Below, piece by piece: positions 16,729-64,000 of a stretch of DNA of 64,000 nucleotides. Position 1 is the stretch's first letter. Every line of letters starts with the position of its first letter. Under the pieces are notes generated by a model. That model made no database searches. It was not told the origin of the DNA and saw nothing but the letters and a program-made list of their open reading frames with translations. The translations under genes and the position numbers were made by a program. The stretch covers positions 18,911,176 through 18,975,175 of the forward strand of contig NC_136016.1 in assembly GCF_048128805.1 (NCBI RefSeq), written 5' to 3'. Source of the stretch: Centroberyx gerrardi (taxonomy: Eukaryota; Chordata; Actinopteri; Beryciformes; Berycidae).

Positions 16729-17912
16729 ACTCAGTGACAGCTAAATACATTCAACAAGCTGCAGGAATATTTTATATCAAGGCGGAACAATACAATTGGA
16801 AGCGAACATGGTTACCTTACCTCACTGCCTGAGTGTTAAATATCCGTCCTTTTTTTTGTGGTGAACCCTAAATGTTCCGTTTTAGCACACACATGTACAG
16901 AAGGAGCTGAACAATGTGGAAAGTTTGTTTAATGTCATGAAAATATATTTAGACTTCTGCACAATACAACATGTACTGTACATATGTGAATGTAACTTAA
17001 ATTTCATGTACTGATTTTAGTCATTTAAAATACAAGAAATCTTATATTTTCTGTGGTCAGACCTTTATTTAAAACCCTTTTAAAACAATTTTTTCGAGCA
17101 ACATCCTGTTTTACATTCATACAGTTGAGCACAGTCACACCTGGGAGCTGTTGTATTAAGTGCCTTGCTCAAGGGCACCTTGGCAGTTGTTGTTGATTGG
17201 GGCAGTGAGTGTTACTCATTCACTTTGCCAGCAGATACTTTTCCAGCTTGTCCTTGAACTAAATTTGGTGACCTGAAATGATCCAGAGAAAGTCATGTAT
17301 AATCCTCAGAAGGAGAGCACAGGACCTCAGACAGCAAAGAAGGCACAGACAATGAAAAGATAATTCTAATTGATGAAGAAAATTGGAGAAAAAGAGAAAA
17401 TCGGAAATCACTCAGGCTCCTGCTACTCGTATAGTTCCCTGTTGATTAACAGATTACACATAAACATGTATTTTATAAACATTTGGTACTATATCATCAA
17501 AGGGAAGTAAGCATCCGTTGAGTGAAGTTTAATATGTTCCATATAAAAGATCTGTGAAAATGTAACACAAAAGATCAGCTCTTTTAATATGATTGTTGAT
17601 AAACTATCTTAACTGGAGATTTGGAAAGATAAATCACAGACATACAGTTGGTAATTTATTGCTGTATACTCACAAGTCTATCACAGTTTAGCGGTGTGAA
17701 AAGAGTGTACAAGATAAAGCAAGGTAAATCTGATGTAGTGCAAAAGTGCAAGCCCCACCCCACCCTTTCCAGTCAGTGAAGCCTTGTCCAAAAATACTAC
17801 AGGCAGTAAACGAAGTCCTTATTCAGGCGGTTTGGCAGTAGTCGTCCAGTTGGAGTGGTTTTGTGGATGTTTTGAATTGTTTTTAGTTCCATTGCTTCTC
17901 ACCGTTGATGAG
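16729..17912. other. Convergent 3' UTR region of aarsd1 (+) and myoferlin (-)
   Basis: This holds the aarsd1 3' UTR, with no canonical AATAAA clearly seen, and the roughly 840-nt 3' UTR of the minus-strand ferlin ending near its poly(A) signal at 17064-17069. A fish-repeat fragment ('gccttgctcaagggcacc') lies at 17161-17180. The two transcripts must end within a few hundred bases of each other. Confidence 0.6.
17064..17069 (-). promoter_or_regulatory. myof: Ferlin poly(A) signal
   Basis: AATAAA on the minus strand (TTTATT on plus), about 845 nt downstream of the ferlin stop codon. Confidence 0.6.
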
Positions 17913-53604
<35,692 letters not shown>

Positions 53605-53790
53605 TGTAAAAAAAAACAAATCAGTGAAGTTTCAGAATGGAAGTGATAAGTCTAGACTAAACCTGGACCGTCGTGCTGTAGCATCCTCACCGCCCCATCA
53701 CTGAAGCCAGCGGGGCAGAGCGAAGGAAATATATTCCCCAGTTCCCTGTGTGAGAATGAAGGGAAGTGAGGGCGGATCACGGGTGTGTAA

Positions 53791-53832
53791 TTATCCCGAC
53801 TGGCAGCGAGCTGCTGCTGCTGCTGCTGCCAT
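53791..53832 (-). promoter_or_regulatory. Possible upstream ORF with a CAG run in the ferlin leader
   Basis: On the minus strand an ATG at 53832 opens a 13-codon frame made mainly of GCA (Ala) codons and closes at TAA, 187 nt before the ferlin start codon. Whether it is transcribed depends on the unmapped start site. Confidence 0.3.
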
Positions 53833-55335
53833 CCTGTGAGAGGCTGACCCGAGCTGGACAAACACACACTCCAGCAGACAGGAGAGGAAACGAGTTCACA
53901 GCAAAATGCCTCTTTTAAAGTGAATAAATCAGATAGTGGGGGAAAAGAACTATAGCAAAGAGGATACCATACAAAGGATACCATAAAAATCTCAGCAAAA
54001 CAATAAACTACCTAAAATGTCCTCTAGGAATGCTATAGGAATAGTGATACTATTCGAGATAAATATACCACAAAGTAGCCTATAATAAGGTCACTATAAA
54101 CCCGTTCCTATAACTATCTATTGTGGTGATTTTTCGTGAGGGAAGACTTAATCTAGAGAAAAAAAACTACCAACATGCCTTTCTAGTAAGCAGTTAGTAG
54201 TAAGTTTCAGGTTGTCCACTGATTTTTACATTTAATCAAACTCTCAACATGTCCTGTATTTTAATTATAGCCAAGACAATCCACCCGAGTTCCCAAATCT
54301 AAAATAAACCACTCATTGGGTTTCAGTTTACCGTTTCGCCACACGGGTCAAATGTCTTGCTTTGGCTCCATCTAGTGGCTCTTTAGAGCAACAACATGTC
54401 GCATCGCCCTGATGGGACCGTTCACGTTAAATGTACTGAGGACTGCAAAGCTCATTGGATTAAAGCGTCCACTAAATGGCATAATGGCACAGCTAAAGCG
54501 AAAGAAAAAATATATATATATATGGAGGAAATGTATGCCAATATTACAAAAATGGCCACAATCAATTCATTTACATACCTGGTACAGAAATAAATTTGAC
54601 ATATATTTAGATATGCCTTATATCATCCAAGAGTGTATTCTGAAATATGAGTTTATCCTCAGATATATTATTTATTAATATATTGACATTACACCGATAT
54701 TTATATTGTCTGCATGATGCAATCTTGCTGTCTTTGAGGATACTTGCTGCTGTCTTTGTTTTCCTTTATATTGCTTTATAGTTCTCAATCCTTGTCTTTA
54801 GCACCCAGAGTCCTGCTGGTTTTCTCTGTAGCATCTAATCAGGGACTGAATTACACCTGGGACACCTAACCAGCTGGTAGGACAGAAAAAGCACAGGAAT
54901 AGAGCAGTACTCTGGTATCAGGACTGAAGATCACTGATTTATATACTTCTCAATCTGTCTACATTGCTTTGCATTATATTGTATTTTCAAAGACTATTTC
55001 ATCCCCTCATCTTCCCCTGGGACAGCAGCTGAAAACTAGCCAGATGGCCAACACTGGCACATTTACAGTAATGCTGGTTAGTTTGAATTGTCTCAGCAAA
55101 GCATATTTTAAAATATATTATTATCCACTTTGGTACACCAGTTCTTAAGGTGCTGGAAGTGTCCCACAGCGATCCATGCTGAGTCGACAAGGTGAGTTCT
55201 TCCCGGGGGGAGGGGTCCTTAAGGCCACACGTGAAGGTCAGAAACCAAAGCACACACACCAAAAGGTGACGTGAGGTAACACAAGCATGCAGGTGACTAG
55301 GAATGGGACTGCCTGTACCGGTCCCAACAGAGCTG

Positions 55336-55397
55336 ACACCCCCACCACCACCAGCCCCCACCACCTCCACCACCACCAGCCCCCACCTCCAGCTCCT
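55336..55397 (+). repeat. C-rich CACC/CCCC tract
   Basis: About 62 bp of CCCC and CACCAC blocks. The minus strand is GGTGGTGG/GGGG and could form G-quadruplex structures. Confidence 0.7.
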
Positions 55398-55728
55398 GAC
55401 TCGGCCCAGTCTGCAGCCACAGAAACACACACAGACACACACACGCACACACACAAACACACTATTTAACAACAAATACACAGGGTTAAAAATACAGTGC
55501 CAATACAATTTTAGCCAATCAGACAATTTAGATTTAGCTCAAAATGAAAGAAAGTGGTGAATCATCTCCCATCAAATACATCTTGAAATCATGTTTTAAC
55601 ACAGAAATATGCCCAAAAAAAAGCAAGATGTCTTTTTTTGTACAGCTTTTTATGTAAATCTGTATGGGACATTGAGTTTTCTTAGACACAAAATGTGCTG
55701 GCACAGACCAGTTTGTTAACTGTTAACA

Positions 55729-55770
55729 CACACACACACACACACTCACACACACACACACACACACACT
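55729..55770 (+). repeat. (CA)n microsatellite
   Basis: About 20 CA units interrupted by one CT step. Confidence 0.9.
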
Positions 55771-56868
55771 CCGTGGGGTAGTTACTCATAAACAGATAAA
55801 GTAGCTTGGGTTCTGCAGGATAATTGCTTTGGGTCAGTGGTTCAGTGTCTCTTGGCCATTACTGGCCATTGCATCATAGCCAAAGAGCCACCTGCAGCCA
55901 ACTGTACAGTTCACTGGTGTGATTAGGTCTAATATTAGATATGGCTCTATAAGGTGCAAGGAATTGCCCAGTAGACCATGTTTCACTGGGACTGGGTTAC
56001 CTCCAATAAACATACTGGGAGGCCACTCTGGATAGCTCACACTCGTCATCGAAGCGGTGTGTGAAACTAACGTGGGTTGCCTGGCAATCATTAAGCTACA
56101 TTAGATAGGAAGGTCTGAATTAAAGGGTGAAAGAATATGACAAAGCTGCATCACTTTGTTGTTGTTATTCTTTTTGACCTGAGATTATCTATTTGCACAG
56201 GGGAAATAAGGGCTAATTCTTCAAGGACTGCTGCATGGTCATTATCAGTTAGGTGTAACAGCCGAAATGTCCATGTGTGAAACTTAATGATCTAACTCTC
56301 CCGGGCTCGGACTAACTTAGCCACTTTAAATGATTAACCCACAGAGGATTCGTCTGCTGGGCTTGTGGCTCCGTGACCCCCCGGCAGACTTGCAACTATT
56401 GTGGAAACTCCCGTCTCTCCACGGTCCTCTCATCAGTGACGTGCTGACTTTCTTCTCTCGGTGTGGTCAAACACTTGTGACGGATGGCTTATTGATCTGT
56501 GGACCTGGACATTCCTTCCCCCGTCTGGAGACAAGGAGCTTTGTTTGAGCAAATTGGGTTTGTCTGAAAAGAGAGAGAGGAGGGGATGGAAACAAAAGCC
56601 CTGGATGCTTGGACTCAGAGGATGGCGAGGATCTCAGATTGGTCTCTAAGATTTTGAGAGGAGCTTGTGGTTGCGGCATCTTCCCTTCTCAGCCGTATTT
56701 GGACCTGAAGATGTAACACAGATAAACCTAGTATAACACACTGGATAGTTTGCTCTAATTAAACAGTGAACAGATCTGGAGCAGGCAGCCAAACTAAGTA
56801 TCTGAACTATGTTTTCTATTTGGAAGAATTTGACCAGAGATTCAGACAGTTAGGTTCAGTTTAACAGT

Positions 56869-59800
56869 ATGGCTGCTTTAAGAAACAGAAGAACTAATCC
56901 ATGGACTGTTTATAAAAAAGAGATCCCCCACAGCAGGACTTGGTGAGTTTCTTTTAGCTTGTTTCTATCTTATTGATCCTTATAAAGTTAATTAATCCAC
57001 ATTGACAGTGTATCACCTGTTGCTGTTTCATACAAAAGCCTATTTTTCAGTGTTTAACCTACTACTGTGTTTGTTCCTCAATTTGCAAAACCGTCATAAA
57101 TGCAGACAACAGTATGTATCCCTCATACAATTACTGTCTCAATTCTCCATTTGTAATTGATAGTGGATACCATAGGTGAATGCAACCATGCACTAAACAT
57201 GGAGGTCACCATCACCACTGGACACCAGTCCATGGTCCCACATGGTGATCACCTTAATTTCCAATTTCCTCAATTTCTCAATTATAAATCTGCAATCCTC
57301 TTGAAAAAGATGTGTTGGCTTCAATCTTCATTCACACAGCTTGGTTCATTAGTTGAAGCTGAGTGTATGAGACTGTATTATTATATTATGTAGTAGTAGT
57401 AGTAATAGTAGTAGTATTTTAAACTGCCAAATCCTAAAGAGAACCATATGCTGTTGCTATAGGGCCAACCTCACCTTATGATCTTTAGTAAGATCAATAA
57501 CATTAAAACAAGTTATAGGTCAAGTTTGACTTCCACACACTTATTTTGACTCAGCTTCACTTTGACATAAGACCCTGACCTAAATGTTTCCATCCTCCCC
57601 ATACAGCTTCACCACACACTCTTTGTTCTTTTTTCAGCAAACTAACACACTTTTTATTACTTTATCATTTTGTGGCCCCATTGGCAGAATGTATGAATGA
57701 TTAGCTAGGGGTGGGTGGCTGTGAGAAATGTCCCGTCCGATGTAAAAGACCGCTCATGCACGGCCTGATGGACCTGGAAGAGCGCTCACAATGCCCAGAC
57801 ATGTGACGCATTGTTCCAGTCTGCAGTTTCCCTGAGCAACAGGGCCACACAAGAGCTGCTGGTGGTCCTCCTCTGCTAAAGTGGGGGCACTGAGGCCACT
57901 TCTCATCTTTTAAACACAACCCACAAACCTAATTTCTACCACCCCTCCCTCCCCCATCTCACACACACACTCATTAAATCCCCCATATCAATCACATGGG
58001 TTCCCAACTGCTTTTTAACCCCTTGTTCCCTGACTTTAGCCGACTTAAATTTCCCCTTAAGCAGCTTCAAAGTTAGAAAAAAGAAACTGTACGACAACAT
58101 CACATCCATATTCTGTATGTGCTCGTTCCAACGCTTTCTTGAAGCTCTAGCTGCTTATATTGAATGATATTAAAATACAAGACGCCATGTTTTTATGGCT
58201 GCACCATTACATCAAATGGAAAAAAAATTAGATGTTTGTGGATCATTTTCTACACATTTCTCTGTAATTCAGCATGACACATTTGGTGTCTTTGGAAAAC
58301 TTGTTATCTTGACTAGAATTTAAAATAAAGTTCTGTGGGTTTGAACTAAGCTTGGCCGTGCAACCTGCGTTTGTAATGATGGACCCAGTGGCGGGGGCGG
58401 TAGGGAAGAAGAGTTAAGGAATTGTGTTTTCATTTTGTCCTGTGTTTCAGCTTCATATGCATTATGTAACCCCACATCTAGTGTGTGCGTTGTTACTAGA
58501 TGTTAAACTTCTCTCTCTTTATGTACTGTAAGTGTGTTGACCCACTGCCGCCACTGGGGAGTGCTGCATTCATTCTGCAGCGAGCCTTTCACCAGAAGCT
58601 AGAGAATGGATAGACCTAGAACTCTTTACAAGATGCAAATGATGTATACAGGACCTTCCTCCAAACTTAAAGGAATACACCAAGTTTTTTTGGGAGATTG
58701 GTCTACGTATTCATTAAGTGATGAGAGCATAGACACCAAAGTCATCCATGTGTCCCTGGTCATTCACTCCAGTGCTCCATGCTAACACTTTAGCATACAG
58801 TGTGTTGAGTGATAGTAGGTGACTAGCATCCAAATAAGAAATATCTAGCATCCAAAGTAAGAAGACTGACAATTAAGTAATAAAAGTTTCAAGTCGTGTT
58901 TATTATATTGCCTGTAGATTTAGAATTTTAAAAATGAACTATCATTAACTAGCTATATTTCTTGTAGCCAGATTTATTTTTGGAACTATTTCATGTGATC
59001 AATCATGTATTCATCCGCCGCAAAGTGATTTTTAGTGGTGCACAGTTTCCCAACACCTTCACTTCCTATGATAGTCCCTGATTGTTCAAAACATTATTTT
59101 TATTTCCTGTAAATTTCACCAATCTACACCAAACTTTCAGACATGGCCACATATCATTTAAGATTACTTAACATTTAGCTTTAGAGCTACTAAGTTCATA
59201 TTTTCTCACTTTTGAGCTAACGCTAGTCGCCTAGTCACTAAACATAGTGTCACTGCAAATCTAGTTGCAAGTCTGCTGGGGATCACTTAACGAGTAAGTT
59301 GACCAACGGGCCAGTCTCCCAAAAACTTAACGTATTATTTTAACTGATCATTGCTCTGGTCCTCTCTGCAGCGATCCAGCCTGTGGAGTCAGTCCTGCAG
59401 AGAAACTTAGCCTGGAGCACCTGCAGCTCCTGAGAGACGCATTTACCTGTCACACCCCGTCGGACAGGGCGTCCCGTCCAAGAGCTGCTGGACTACAGAC
59501 AGGAGAAAACAGACAGAATGGATGGAGTGGAAGGAACAGAGGAGCAAGTGGAGAACATGGGATGAATTTTGAGGAGTTCCGGGAGGCTCTGAGCTCTGTG
59601 ATCGGGCCAGATGTTGAAGCCACATGGGTGGAGAGGTTCTTCAGCGAGGTGAAGAGAAATATAGAGATGTGTTTGTGAAAGCAGTGATAAAGATATCAAT
59701 ATATATCACAATATGGCTCACGTATGCAAAATCACATGTTAAATAATCAAATTAATATTGATCCCATTGAATCGAATGGTAATGTTAGGTGTGATGTCAA

Positions 59801-62800
59801 ACAAAACTGAAATTTTCAAATAATATTCCTACCATACCTCTTTTTCTCAGGGTTTTTAAGTAAAATTTGCTTATCATCAATTCAGATAGCAGAATTATGC
59901 GTCACGATATCCCAAAATCACCACATCATCACAATATGATTCCACTGAAAGACGATAAACGATAATATTGAATTATCGCCCAGCCCTACTGAGTATCCTA
60001 TCAGTCGAGTCCTTGTGTGAACCCACCGTGCCGGTAAAGTAAATACAGATGATGATCCCCGGCTACCGTGACTCATACCACCTCTTCGTAACCAGGTAGA
60101 TATCGACTGTGTGGGCCGGGTGGACTGGCAGCGGCTGTGCTCCTACCTGTTTCTGGAGTTCACAGAGAGAGACCGCGCCTCCAACCCCAGAGCCGCTCTG
60201 CTGGACACCGAGCCGCAGATCAGACACTGCTCTCACAACAAGGTGGGGAGCTCATATCTCAGACGCCACCCGTCTGATTTTGGTGAAATGTGGAGGAATG
60301 AAGCATCTTTGCACCGTGTTTCAGCGTTTAAAAAATGACACTGATTGGCCTGATGAGGTCAAAATTTATCATACATTTCTAACTTTAAAATCCTTAACTC
60401 CCACACTGTAAGTCCAATTGACACAAAACCTGCTATAAATACCCAGCAATCCTCACAAATATGTTTTTTGGCCTAATGAGGGCAGTATAATTAAAGGTCA
60501 AAATTTCAAGGCTGTCAAGGCTATAACTGCTACACCACTGGTCTGATTTTGGGATGATGCATCTTGTTACCGATTGGCCAAAGGTGCTTGCATCATTTGT
60601 GTGAGACGACATGTTTACTTGTTCTTACCTCACACTCTCGTCTTTCTGCTCTCTGTTTTGTCCAACCGTCCTTTCTTTCCTTTCCTTTTCTATTTCTTTT
60701 TCTAAAATTAGTACTTTAATTCCTCCAATGTCTTTTGTATTGATTGTTCTTGTATTCATTGCTCTGCAGCGGGAGCCAACGGTGCGTGTGGTCGCTGTTC
60801 CCCATCCTCCCCCACTCCGCTATATTAGTGTCAGCAAGGGGGGGCAGCTCACTGTCTGGAACAGCGGCCTACACATCCTCAAGACGCTCGGGGTGAGTGA
60901 GCTGATGCTACTTGTACATGCACTCAGAAGTATGCACAACACACACACAACACACACACACTTTTTACATTTAATCCTCAGCTTGCCGGGGATCCTGCAG
61001 AGGAATGGGCTAACAAGAGGAGATTCAGAGGCTGGACCACTGATGCCGTCTACATGGGAAACGTCCACAAGGTTGCCATAGCAACCGACTGCAGGGACAT
61101 CCACTTTGTCAATGTGTCCACAGCCAGTATCTTTGAGGATGTCCACCTGTTTGGTAGGCTTGGATACTACGAGTATACCTTTATATTGTTTACAGTCCCC
61201 ATGAAATGAACTCCCATTTCTTTTACCTCCCGGAAAATGTTGACCTCATGCTGCACTAGTAGGTGTAAATATTAATTTCTAATCAATAAAACCATCAGAT
61301 TTTTGAACAATCCCGCCCTTCCGCACTCCTCCCATCAAATAAAACTAATTCCATTGGTTTAGACTGTTGAATGATCCCTCACTGCATTATGTCCCGCCCC
61401 AACACCCTGTTTCAACATGGCTCACTAACTGAAAATAAGTTACTTTACCGAAATGGCATCTTCAAACTTTTAATTTTCTCTGTGAATTTTTTCCTCATCT
61501 TCCCTCCAAGGGTTTCGTAATGTCCCAACTGCTCTTTGTTACTGGCACGATGTCCAGGTAAGCCTATTATTATTATTCCTTCATCCGACTGAATTCATTT
61601 TGAAAGCAGTGAGTTCATCAGTTTCATCGCTGTATTTGTCCCTCCAAGTCTCCAGAGCAGCCCTCTCTGCTGCTGTGGGGAGACGACAGGGGAGGAGTCC
61701 ACCTCATGCGGTTTCTGAACCCCTCTAAGGGCCTGTTTGAGAATCCCTTCAGGAAAGACAAAGGCCCGCAGAGGATCTATTTCCCCGTAGGTCTGACCTG
61801 TGTAATAACATGCACCTGTTGATTATATGTTGCACTTGTATCTCACAAATCACATCTCAACTCACACGGTGTACTGATATCCACTCTTCACAACAGGACC
61901 TTGGTGAACACAGCCTCCTGGTCTCTTACCGTCACATCCCCAACATCCACCAGGAGCCAATCAACAGAGTGATGTTGGAGTCCCACACTGACCTCATCAT
62001 GACATCATCAGAAAGCAACGCCACCTCTGTGGTCATCATGGACGTGTCGCTCAAGCAGGAGCCTTACATTTGGAAGATTGAGCAGGTAATTCACTTCACT
62101 GTGTTGGTTTTTACCTAATCTGATGTTATATTGTACTATGTGTTGTGGTATTGTATTTTTCGTAGTCAGTACTAGTTTATTATGTTGCTTATTCAGGTGA
62201 GATGAGACTTGGATAATGATGATGTAATTGTTAAGACCCCGAATTTCAGAAACACATATGCCCACTAAGGTCTGGAGTCAAGCCTTTGGTGTTTTTAGTC
62301 CCTCCATAGCCTCAAAATGAAGGATATGTATTTATTATTTGTTATTATATATTTTTAAGTATGTATTTTCCTTTGTTGATTTTAGCTACATTATATAGAC
62401 CTTTATTCCCATAAAAACAATAGTATGCAAAAGAAAATCTGTAAAAAGAGACTGTAAAAAGGGTGAAGAGTAGTGATGTCATTCTGACTGAGCCATGACA
62501 GCAACGCCAGAATAAAGAGCAAAAAAGTCTTTTTTGATTGGACCGAGACAGCAACACCCAGAATGTGTTTAGAGGTTGTTTTGACGGAGAAGATGGCGGT
62601 CAGACGGACATGTGCGGGTCACAGTCCTCTGGTCTGGGTGACAGTGACCCAGCAGACTGGGTCAAGGTCGACTCTCACTCCATTAGACTCTGCCTGCTCT
62701 TGTGGTAGATCTCACAAAAATGGTCCGACGGCAGTGAATGTCCTCACATGGTAAATGTTACATTACATAATTTACTAATTGAATTACCCCGAGTTAAAGA

Positions 62801-63464
62801 TTTTATCTGCAAGACCAGATATCAGATGTGAGCCAAGTTTATTATTTTAAAAGGTTCACTCCCACCCACCATGCACTGGTAGACACAGTGTCACTGGCTG
62901 TGGAGAAAAGGGGTAATGCTGTTGTACAAAACAATATTAAACTGGGTGGTGATGTTTCCTATTAGTCACAATGGCTTTTTTTCGAAAGAGTACACTGATT
63001 TTATGCTCCAATAAACTGTCTGGCCAATTTAACAATGAAACTGCCCTCGACAATTTCCCAGTGCAAACTAATGAGACTGGCTAACTTGATTTGTATTATT
63101 AGAAGGGGTCATGCTACACTTTCCGAAGCGCACAGAACTATGAAACACCAAGTTATGAAAAGGTCCTTTCTGTCTCACAAAGCATCGCATTCTCCCGTGA
63201 CTCCTGCATGCCAGCTTTGTCTCATTTTATCCCACTCTCTCCCCCTTCCCTCCCTTCTTGTCTGCTTCACAGGGAGCCAGATGTTTTGACTACTGCAGGC
63301 CTCTGCAGGTGGTGGTGACAGGAGGCTTCGACCGCACAGTCAGGCTGTGGACTCGATTTGTGACCTCCAGGCCTGTAGCTACTCTGCCGGGTCACCGCAC
63401 CACTGTATTGGATGTTGCTATCTACCAACCCTTCGGACAGATCTTCAGCTACTCCAAAGATGCT
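56869..63464 (+). CDS. EF-hand/WD40-repeat protein of the WDR49-WDR64-WDY type, exons 1-9 (3' end outside window)
   Basis: Exons 56869-56942, 59372-59648, 60096-60242, 60770-60892, 60982-61153, 61511-61557, 61649-61786, 61897-62085 and 63273-63464 join in phase for 453 codons and continue past the right edge. The N-terminus has an EF-hand-like segment (MNFEEFREALSSVIG, then the loop DIDCVGRVDWQR at 119-130; position 12 is Arg, so calcium binding is doubtful). WD40 blades follow: LRYISVSKGGQLTVWNSG, VAIATDCRDIHFVNV, SLLLWGDDRGGVHLM, QVVVTGGFDRTVRLWTRF, LPGHRTTVLDVA. EF-hand plus many WD repeats is the layout of WDR49 (CFAP337), WDR64 and Drosophila WDY, linked to cilia and sperm. Exon 1 was chosen because its ATG frame ends in the phase exon 2 needs; it is less certain than exons 2-9. 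Confidence 0.85.
58016..58400 (+). repeat. Dispersed repeat family D, copy 2 (WD40 gene intron 1)
   Basis: Pairs with 40633-40985 in the same orientation, with small indels between the copies. Confidence 0.8.
58667..59343. mobile_element. TTAA-flanked MITE with long inverted termini (piggyBac-like)
   Basis: Both ends show TTAA followed by related roughly 55-bp inverted termini: the left reads AAGTTTTTTTGGGAGATTGG and the reverse complement of the right AAGTTTTTGGGAGACTGG, each followed by a CATTAAGTGAT/CGTTAAGTGATC match. The interior is non-coding. The right end lies 28 bp from the exon 2 acceptor of the WD40 gene. Confidence 0.72.
59717..59990 (+). repeat. Dispersed repeat family A, copy 2 (WD40 gene intron 2)
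   Basis: Pairs with 13002-13291, ending in the same 'gaattatcgcccagc'. Confidence 0.8.
60262..60575 (+). repeat. Dispersed repeat family C, copy 2 (WD40 gene intron 3)
   Basis: Opposite orientation to 35680-35880. The phrase 'tctgattttgg' recurs at 60270 and 60541, suggesting an internally repeated element. Confidence 0.65.
62086..63272 (+). other. WD40 gene intron 8, no further gene seen
   Basis: No additional coding exon was recognised. An inverted fragment may be present around 62470-62560, where 'gagacagcaacacccagaa' and 'gagccatgacagcaacgcc' are similar. Confidence 0.55.
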
Positions 63465-64000
63465 GTGAGTCTTTCAAACGAAGCTGAAAAGGAGGGGAAC
63501 TGGCCTGACAATGGATCTGTGTGGAGCTATCTAATTTTAAATTGTGCTTTTATCATTTTGACAACGAACCAAAACATTTTGAGTCTGTTCAGAGCTAGAT
63601 GTCAACCAAGAGATTATTTTTATTACTATGGTGTGATGCACAGTGCCATGGCCATCAAGAGGCAAATTCAGGCCAATCAGACAGGGTTGAGACACTTCAC
63701 TCCTCTTTACCTGTTACACCTTTGTCACGGTGTAAAGAATTTGGGAGAATCGTTTTCTACAAATCATGTCTGTTCTTTATTGAGCAGTATCTAGTTAAAA
63801 AATGAAGAAAAAGTTATATTATTGTGAAAATTCTAGTCAAAAAGGAAGGAGAAGTTGTATTATTGTTAAAATTCTAGTTAAAAAAAGGAGTAAAAGTTGT
63901 AATATTGTGAACATTTCACTTAAACGATACTCCTCACACTTACAACTTTTCACACAACTCCCACAATCCTCTTCTTGTATTCTGAAAGAAGTACCCATCA
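63465..64000 (+). other. WD40 gene intron 9 (runs off window)
   Basis: Intron following the donor after SYSKDA. A short direct repeat ('aaaaaggag.aaaagttgta.tattgt.aaaattctagt') recurs two to three times at 63800-63910. Confidence 0.55.

Larger units (their letters stand above)
53605..56868. other. Divergent intergenic region between ferlin (-) and WD40 gene (+)
   Basis: This must contain both promoters. Seen: (CTG)6 at 53811-53828 in the probable ferlin leader, C/CACC-rich tract 55336-55397, CA microsatellites near 55425-55460 and 55729-55770, and the repeat fragment at 54457-54478. Short open frames at 55834-56091 and 56330-56679 are not recognised and lack splice or homology support. Confidence 0.6.

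Noticed and set aside
16575..16832. Plus-strand frame across the last aarsd1 exon
   Set aside because: It is out of frame with the conserved aarsd1 C-terminus and is a shadow of the real exon.
55834..56091. 85-codon minus-strand frame
   Set aside because: Unrecognised sequence, no exon context, and no second supporting signal.
56330..56679. Overlapping open frames upstream of the WD40 gene
   Set aside because: Several frames on both strands are open without similarity to known families or coding pattern; they probably lie in the leader or spacer.

Overview
This window is nuclear DNA from a ray-finned (teleost) fish. The evidence is five split protein-coding genes with GT-AG introns and vertebrate orthology, very many long (CA)n/(GT)n microsatellites, and fish-type dispersed repeats: Tc1-like, hAT-like and TTAA-flanked non-autonomous elements, a tRNA-derived SINE, and LINE 3' ends. 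I see no prokaryotic operon, CRISPR array, integrated virus or plasmid. The genes were rebuilt exon by exon by hand, using reading phase across each splice junction and recalled family conservation. No alignment was run.

Layout: (1) 1-6432, minus strand: kat7 (HBO1, MYST histone acetyltransferase), exons 1-11; the C-terminal exons lie left of the window. (2) 6433-8311: spacer with an ETS-type kat7 promoter motif, telomere-like repeats, and a compact muscle-type promoter (CArG box, two E-boxes, MEF2 site) in front of the next gene. (3) 8312-11299, plus: ptges3l (p23/CS-domain co-chaperone-like), complete, 158 aa. (4) 11761-16728, plus: aarsd1 (alanyl-tRNA editing protein), complete, 412 aa. 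These two lie head to tail, about 250 bp from poly(A) signal to ATG, in the same order as the human PTGES3L-AARSD1 read-through pair, and the exon phases allow an in-frame fusion. (5) 17913-53604, minus: a complete myoferlin-type ferlin gene of 53 exons; the exon lengths sum to 6126 nt (2041 aa) with every junction in phase. It includes a 12-nt microexon and a 7.4-kb intron 3. (6) 56869-63464, plus: the 5' part of an EF-hand/WD40 gene of the WDR49-WDR64-WDY type, which runs off the right edge.

ptges3l and aarsd1 run toward myoferlin, which ends convergently on aarsd1. myoferlin and the WD40 gene are divergent across a 3.3-kb spacer. The genes do not form one pathway. Two shared themes are muscle (a muscle-type promoter on ptges3l; a membrane-repair/fusion ferlin) and protein quality control (p23-like chaperone; tRNA mischarging repair).

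The most interesting observations are structural: the muscle cis-module of ptges3l, the frame-compatible read-through pair, a ferlin exon bracketed by UG repeats like CFTR exon 9, a 61-bp tandem duplication that copies a ferlin 3' splice site, a 45-nt near-perfect hairpin and a perfectly phased 43-bp tandem array in ferlin intron 3, a SINE split by a hAT-like insertion, and several repeat families present twice in the window. I found no convincing new enzymatic system.
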